DNA from: Sambucus nigra
Taxonomy: Eukaryota; Streptophyta; Magnoliopsida; Dipsacales; Adoxaceae
Length of the DNA: 64,000 nucleotides
Assembly (NCBI GenBank): GCA_949130495.1
Contig: OX422221.1
Location: 476,427,159 to 476,491,158 of the forward strand
Direction of reading: 5' to 3'
Both the position numbers and the translations under genes were made by a program. Below the pieces are notes generated by a model. The model ran no database searches. It saw nothing but the letters and a program-made list of their open reading frames with translations, and was not told the DNA's origin. Positions 59,198-64,000 of this stretch are shown here, piece after piece. Within the stretch, counting starts at the first letter, position 1. Each line of letters opens with the position of its first letter.

Positions 59198-60350
59198 TTC
59201 GTCCAAAACTATTTTCAAACCTTAACCACTTTCAAAACCTGTATATACCAAAGACAACCTTGAGTGTTTGAGAGATTTTTTGAGTGATTGGTTTGTTAGT
59301 TTTGTTGCTGTAACCTCTTCGTTCCCAGATCTTGTTATCAACTTAAACATATTTTTAGATTTGTGTTTCTTCTTTTATAGAAACCTTAGATCTAAAACGT
59401 TTCATGTTATATTACACATAGATCTACATTTTTAGTTTCTCATCTTGAGAAAATATTTGTTGATTTGGTTCTATAAATGTCTTTAACTTCAAAATCAACA
59501 AAATACTTTTCTGTTTCTAGTTCTCTTGAAACAAGACCTTTGACCTAGTTTGGAATCGCACTTGGTGATTTTCAATCTCAAAAAATATTTTCAAAACTTG
59601 AGATTGATTAAGATCTTGATACGTCTTCTGAGAAAGATAGCCGTGGATTCTGGGATTATTGTAAAGGTAAAATAAGGTTAAGTTTTGTGAGAAGAGAGAA
59701 ATAGAAAATCATAGAATATAGTTCTTATATGTAATTTGTTAGGACTGGTTGTATGAAATAAGTGCGTGCGCGTGCATGCATGTGTTAGAAAGCACCTCCA
59801 CAAACACTATCACCCTACCACACTAAAAGTGTTGGTAATAAGATCTCAAGAACAAGAGTCGACGTAAATGACTTGAACAAATTGGAAGTTAGCAAACTGG
59901 GAGAAAAACATCAACAATCAGAACTGCAGATAAGTTATAAGGACACCAGAGGGTACATTCGCAAACTTATATAGGTCTGAGTTGTATGCATGTTTGTTAT
60001 ATAGTTTGTAACTGTTAAAATTTATTTTAGTGGAATTTTCGGTTTACTCCGTAGAGGGAGTCGTGGATGTTTCCTCATTTGAGTGAGGTTTTACCACGTA
60101 AAAAATTCTTGTTCTTAATCTTTCTACATCTCCTCATCTAATTCTTGGTTGTGTTGTGTTTAAAGTTTTTTTTTAAAACTGATTTGTTAAACCTGTTAAA
60201 AATCTTGAACAGATCTCCTACATATTTTTCAAACACATCTTGTGATTAATTAGTTTTGATTTTAAAGAAAAGAGTTTCTTCAAAAAACTGTTCGGAGTTA
60301 CTTAAATAGTTTAATTTTATATTAAACGGCTTTAGTAATAGATTTTCAAT

Positions 60351-60362
60351 TGGTATCAGAGC
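60351..60362 (+). other. Copia element: primer-binding site (tRNA-Met type)
   Basis: TGGTATCAGAGC, a perfect match, two bases after the LTR end. Confidence 0.85.
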
Positions 60363-60423
60363 TTTGTGAACTTCTTTTAAAGAGATCCTGTATTTTTGAA
60401 TTTTTTTTTTCTGAAAATCAAAC

Positions 60424-61977
60424 ATGGACGAGAAAAATGAAAGATTTGGTAACTTGACCAGACCTCCTATCTTTGATGGAACCAATTTTACTTACTGGAA
60501 AGTAAGGATGATTGCTTTCATTCAAGGAACTTTGGGAGATAATGTCTGGGACATTGTTAAAAATGGATACATTTTCCCTACTAAACCAGCCAATGAAGGA
60601 AGTAATGAGAGGGTTAAGAAAGTATTAAGTGAGTTCACACAAAAAGAGAAGCAAGCTTCTGGCAACAATAACAAAGGAAAGAATTCCATATTTATGTCCA
60701 TAAATGAACATGAGTTCAAAAGAATCTCATCCTATACCACTTCTAAGGAAGCTTGGGACACTTTGGTTACTTCTCATGAAGGTGACACTAGAGTTAAGGC
60801 TGCTAAAACAAAAATGCTCATTTAACAGCATAACTCTTTAATTATGTCTGAATCTGAGTTATTTGATGACTTCTATATGAACTTGACTGATATTGTGACA
60901 AAACTTCATGCTAATGGGATAACATATGGCAGACATGAAATTGTATCTAAAATTCTAAGATCATTACCACATAAATTTGACAATAAAAGATATGCTATTG
61001 AGGAAATGTGTGACATAAATCTCACTCCTGAATTACTCAGTAGTAAATTAAGAACAGTGGAAATGGAATTAGAATTTAAGAAACAACTAACCCAGTCCCA
61101 TAGGAAATAGACTAGTTCCAATCTGAGTTTTTCTTCTAAGTTGATTAAACCTGAGTTTAACATTCCCAATGATGACTCTGATGAGGAATGCGATATAGAG
61201 AGTTTGGACAATCAGATTGCCTTAATGTCAAAACAGTTTAAGAAAATTATTAAGTTTAGAAACAACATGGGAAACAAACAAGGCAAGTCCAATTATCCAA
61301 CTCACTCTCATCATAAACCTCATGAGAAAAGTCAAGACAAATATCACAAGGACTCTCATACTAAACCTAACAGAGACCTTAAGAAGACTGAATGCTTTAG
61401 ATGTGGCAAACTAGGACACATTGCACAAGATTGTAGAGTTAACTTGAACATTCAAAATAAACACACTAGAGCCAACATTTGCAAGACATAGGATGATTCA
61501 AGCGACTCTAAAAATGAGGAACCTGAGTCATCTGATGTTTTTTATCCTTGTATGTCTTTCTTTGCCAAGATTATCTATAATGATTATATGCCTGTGTTTA
61601 TTAGTGAGGATGAATCTAGTAATTCTACTTCTGTTGTTTCGAATCATGTTGTTACTGGTTTAGATGCTTTAATTATTGAGAACATTGCTATTTCTACCTT
61701 GGGGTGTGTGAGTCAAAGGGAAAGCAATAATGACGATGTCAATTGGTGTGTGAGTCCAAGAAATGAAGCCTTAGGGGTCACTTCACACACTACACGTAGT
61801 GACTCGGACAATGAAGATCTCCCAGATATTTACACACTTTATTCTAAAACTCTCAAGAAAAGCACTAGACTAGAGAAGGTTGTGAAAGATCTCACCAAGA
61901 AGCTAGAAGATCTAAGCCTGATGGTCAAACTTAATGCTGAAGAGTATACTACCCAATGTCTAACTCATGAAAGTTAA
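60424..61977 (+). pseudogene. Copia element: gag (SIRE/Maximus-like)
   Basis: Starts at ATG 60424 (MDEKNERFGNL). The Copia gag core PPIFDGTNFTYWKVRMIAFI lies at residues 16-35, a segment with KEAWDTL follows, and the zinc knuckle CFRCGKLGHIAQDC is at 61393-61434 (C-x2-C-x4-H-x4-C). The frame is constant to 61977 but has TAA at 60823, TAG at 61108, TAG at 61489 and TAA at 61975. The region after the knuckle is acidic and Ser-rich. Gag would package the RNA. The lineage call rests on the later integrase motifs. Confidence 0.75.
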
Positions 61978-62749
61978 ATCAAAATGTTTGATCAAAAACT
62001 GAGAAATTTGACTGAAACAAATGAAAGTAATGAGAAAAAATACAAAGGGACATTGTTAGAATTGGAACAAACTAAAGAAAAGACAGCAACTATTTTCAAA
62101 AAATTTACAAAATTTGAAAATAACTCACTGTTTTGATCGATTTGTTGATGAATCTAAAACCAATTCTGATGATCGAACTGGAATAGGGTTTTACCCCAAT
62201 TTGAAGACACAAACAAAATATTTTGAACCTATCAAGTTTGTGTCAGGAGGTAAAAGACCTATTGAAACCTGCCCAGACTTTCATTATCTAAAAACTGAGT
62301 TTGACTCAAAATATCAAAATTTTGACATTGGGGAATCAAGCTGCTCTAAACATGAAAGTTCACCAAAGGGTAAATATGTTTGTCCCTTTATTAGGAAGAA
62401 TGAATCTACATTAAAAACTGTTCTACCTAGGAATAGGGTTCAACCTCAAAATTCCTTAAAGCTAATGTTTAGAGATTTTCCTAAGGAGACTCCTACCTTG
62501 AGCAACATTTATTGCTCCTACTGCGATATATACGGCCATTGTTTTGATGGTTGCTATGCTAGAAGACTAGTTAAACATGTCTGTAATCCACCTATTTATC
62601 AAAACTTTAACCATTCTTGGAGAATCCGCAATAATTCTGTACTGCCTTGACAACCAGACAAAAACTCTAATTATAGGAAGAGAAAGACCAAACCTAAAAG
62701 AACATTCCCTAAAAGGATTCCTAAACACTTTCATAAGACAAATGCTCAT
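61978..62749 (+). pseudogene. Copia element: gag-pol linker after a frameshift
   Basis: The reading frame moves by +1 somewhere between about 61980 and 62110, probably at an A-rich run. The new frame is open from 62114 to a TGA at 62648-62650, where CGA or a similar codon is likely ancestral. It includes a Cys/His cluster (IYCSYCDIYGHCFDGC) that may be a second knuckle-like motif. Otherwise it has no recognised domain. Confidence 0.5.
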
Positions 62750-63202
62750 GTGTTTCATAAAATTCAAAATTATGCGCAAAATATTTTTCAACAAAAATTG
62801 AATGCTCGCAAATTTTATCAATTGAGAGAAAATAAACGCAAAATGAAAACAAGAGCAATTTGGGTTAGAAAAGATGATCTATTACCCCAGATGAAGTGTA
62901 ACATTGTTATTACTGCTTTAAAAGTTGAACACACATCATCTGGTTGGTATTTAAACTCTGGCTGGTCTAAACACATGACTGGGGATGATAAAAAACTCTT
63001 GAACAAAACCAACTTTGCTGGAGGAAAAGTTATTTTTGGTGATGGAATATCATCTCAGATCATAGGTAAAGGAACTCTCCAAGAAGAAGGACTTCCTGTT
63101 CTTAAAAATGTTCTTCTAGTTAAAGGTCTTAAGGACAATCTACTTAGTATCTCTCAATTTTGTGACTCAGATCATACTGTTACCTTTTCAAAGAACAATT
63201 GA
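62750..63202 (+). pseudogene. Copia element: aspartic protease with altered active site
   Basis: WYLNSGWSKHMTGD at about 62945-62986 corresponds to the Copia protease active site, normally with Asp where this copy has Asn (AAC at 62954-62956) and Cys where it has Trp. Downstream VIFGDGISSQIIGKGTL and NLLSISQFCD are typical of this family. A TGA at 63200 ends the segment. The Asp-to-Asn change alone should abolish catalysis. Confidence 0.75.
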
Positions 63203-64000
63203 AAAATTTTAAATGAAAAAGGTGAATGCATAATTATGGGATTCATGACTCCTGACAATTGTTATACTGTTATGAACAATTCTGAAATCTGTAATGTTTC
63301 CAGAATAGATGACAATGAAATATGGAATAATAGGATGGGTCACATAAATTACAAGAGTCTTAGTAGATTGAATTCTCAAGAAATAGTTAGAGGAGTTCCA
63401 AAAATCAAATCCATTTCTAAGATTGTCTGTGGTTCCTGTCAGGAAGGAAAAATTGTTCAAGCGCCTCATAAGAAAGTCAAAGATATCCTTACCTCTAACC
63501 CCTTAGAGCTCATCCATATGGACCTAATGGGTCCCTCCCAAACTGTTAGTCTATGTGGACACGATTACATTCTTGTTATGGTTGATGACTTCAATAGATT
63601 TACATGGGTATCCTTCTTAAAACAAAAGTCTGACACTTGTCAAACTTTCTTAAAAATACTTCTTCGGATTGAAAATGAGAAGGACACTCAAGTAAATATA
63701 ATTCGTAGTGATAGAAGTGGAGAATTCAAAGACACTGGTATAATAGAGTACTGTGACTATAATGGTTACAAACATGAGTTTAGTGCTCCTAAGACTCCTT
63801 AACAAAATGGTATCGCCGAGAGAAAGAATCGTACTCTTCAAGAGATGGCACGTGTTATGCTACATGCCAAGAATTTGCCTAAATATTTTTGGGTAGAATC
63901 TATTCGTACTGCGTGTCACATTATCAATAGGGTATATATTAGAAAGAATTCCAAACAAACCCCTTAGGAACTTTGGTTTAAGAAAAAGCCCAATCTTAAG
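63203..64000 (+). pseudogene. Copia element: integrase, running off the right edge
   Basis: The zinc finger is His in MGHINYKSL (about 63341) and Cys-x2-Cys in VCGSCQEGK. The core has Asp in HMDLMGP (about 63521), Asp in RSDRSGEF (about 63710) and Glu in GIAERKN (63818-63820). A TAA at 63800-63802 sits where Gln is usual, just before NGIAERKN, and a TAG follows at 63964. The string EMARVMLHAKNLPKYFW resembles SIRE/Maximus elements. RT, RNase H and the 3' LTR lie beyond the window. Confidence 0.8.

Larger units (their letters stand above)
58395..60348 (+). mobile_element. Copia element: 5' LTR
   Basis: The right end is clear: ATTTTCA at 60348, then a primer site. The left end is inferred from TGAAAAT at 58395, the inverse of that end, giving about 1.95 kb. 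It could lie up to 50 bp further left, where the upstream gag homology stops. A TATA box (TATAAAA, 59055-59061), a GA-rich leader and a telobox lie inside. Confidence 0.5.

Overview
The window is repeat-dominated nuclear DNA from a flowering plant, most likely a eudicot with a large genome; I cannot name the species. The evidence is LTR retrotransposons of both superfamilies with tRNA-Met-type primer sites, a plant mobile domain (PMD) gene, a CACTA-type DNA transposon and a long satellite array. I see no intact host gene, tRNA, rRNA or CRISPR array.

Layout. (1) 1-3303: minus-strand multi-exon PMD pseudogene. It lies back to back with a polypurine tract and a plus-strand LTR (3849-5046), so it may be an antisense gene carried by a Ty3/gypsy element whose body lies left of the window. 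(2) 5047-9324: decayed Ty3/gypsy remnant ending in a 2.7 kb LTR with a long (TA)n. (3) 9325-10296: unassigned. (4) 10297-19394: tandem array of six LTRs (the last truncated) separated by five 0.31-0.37 kb mini-internal regions, each with a primer-binding site at its start and a pol-end/polypurine stub at its finish. (5) From 19395 the array is broken by a plus-strand gypsy element ('O'). Its LTR is split by a minus-strand Tekay-like chromovirus ('M', 20868-56796). The right LTR of M is in turn split by a 25.5 kb CACTA element (28958-54426) and by a solo LTR (55123-56185). (6) O resumes at 56802 with its LTR end, primer site and a broken gag (57765 to about 58343). (7) A SIRE/Maximus-like Copia element runs from about 58.4 kb off the right edge.

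The centrepiece is the CACTA element. It has 14-bp perfect terminal inverted repeats, a 3-bp TTA target duplication, subterminal palindromic TTGGCAACA motifs and no recognisable transposase. Most of its length is about 124 copies of a 169-bp satellite with local higher-order amplification. Its boundaries are fixed internally: the intact left LTR of M preserves the empty site, and removing the CACTA element, the solo LTR and their duplications restores the right LTR of M to 2261 bp, the same as the left LTR.

Translatable retroelement pieces are gag, protease, RT, RNase H, integrase and chromodomain for M, and gag, protease and integrase for Copia. All carry stops, many at expected glutamine codons (CAG/CAA to TAG/TAA), as expected from deamination of methylated cytosines. 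Most small open frames elsewhere, especially the roughly 120-residue frames in the satellite, are by-products of repetition and were not annotated as genes.
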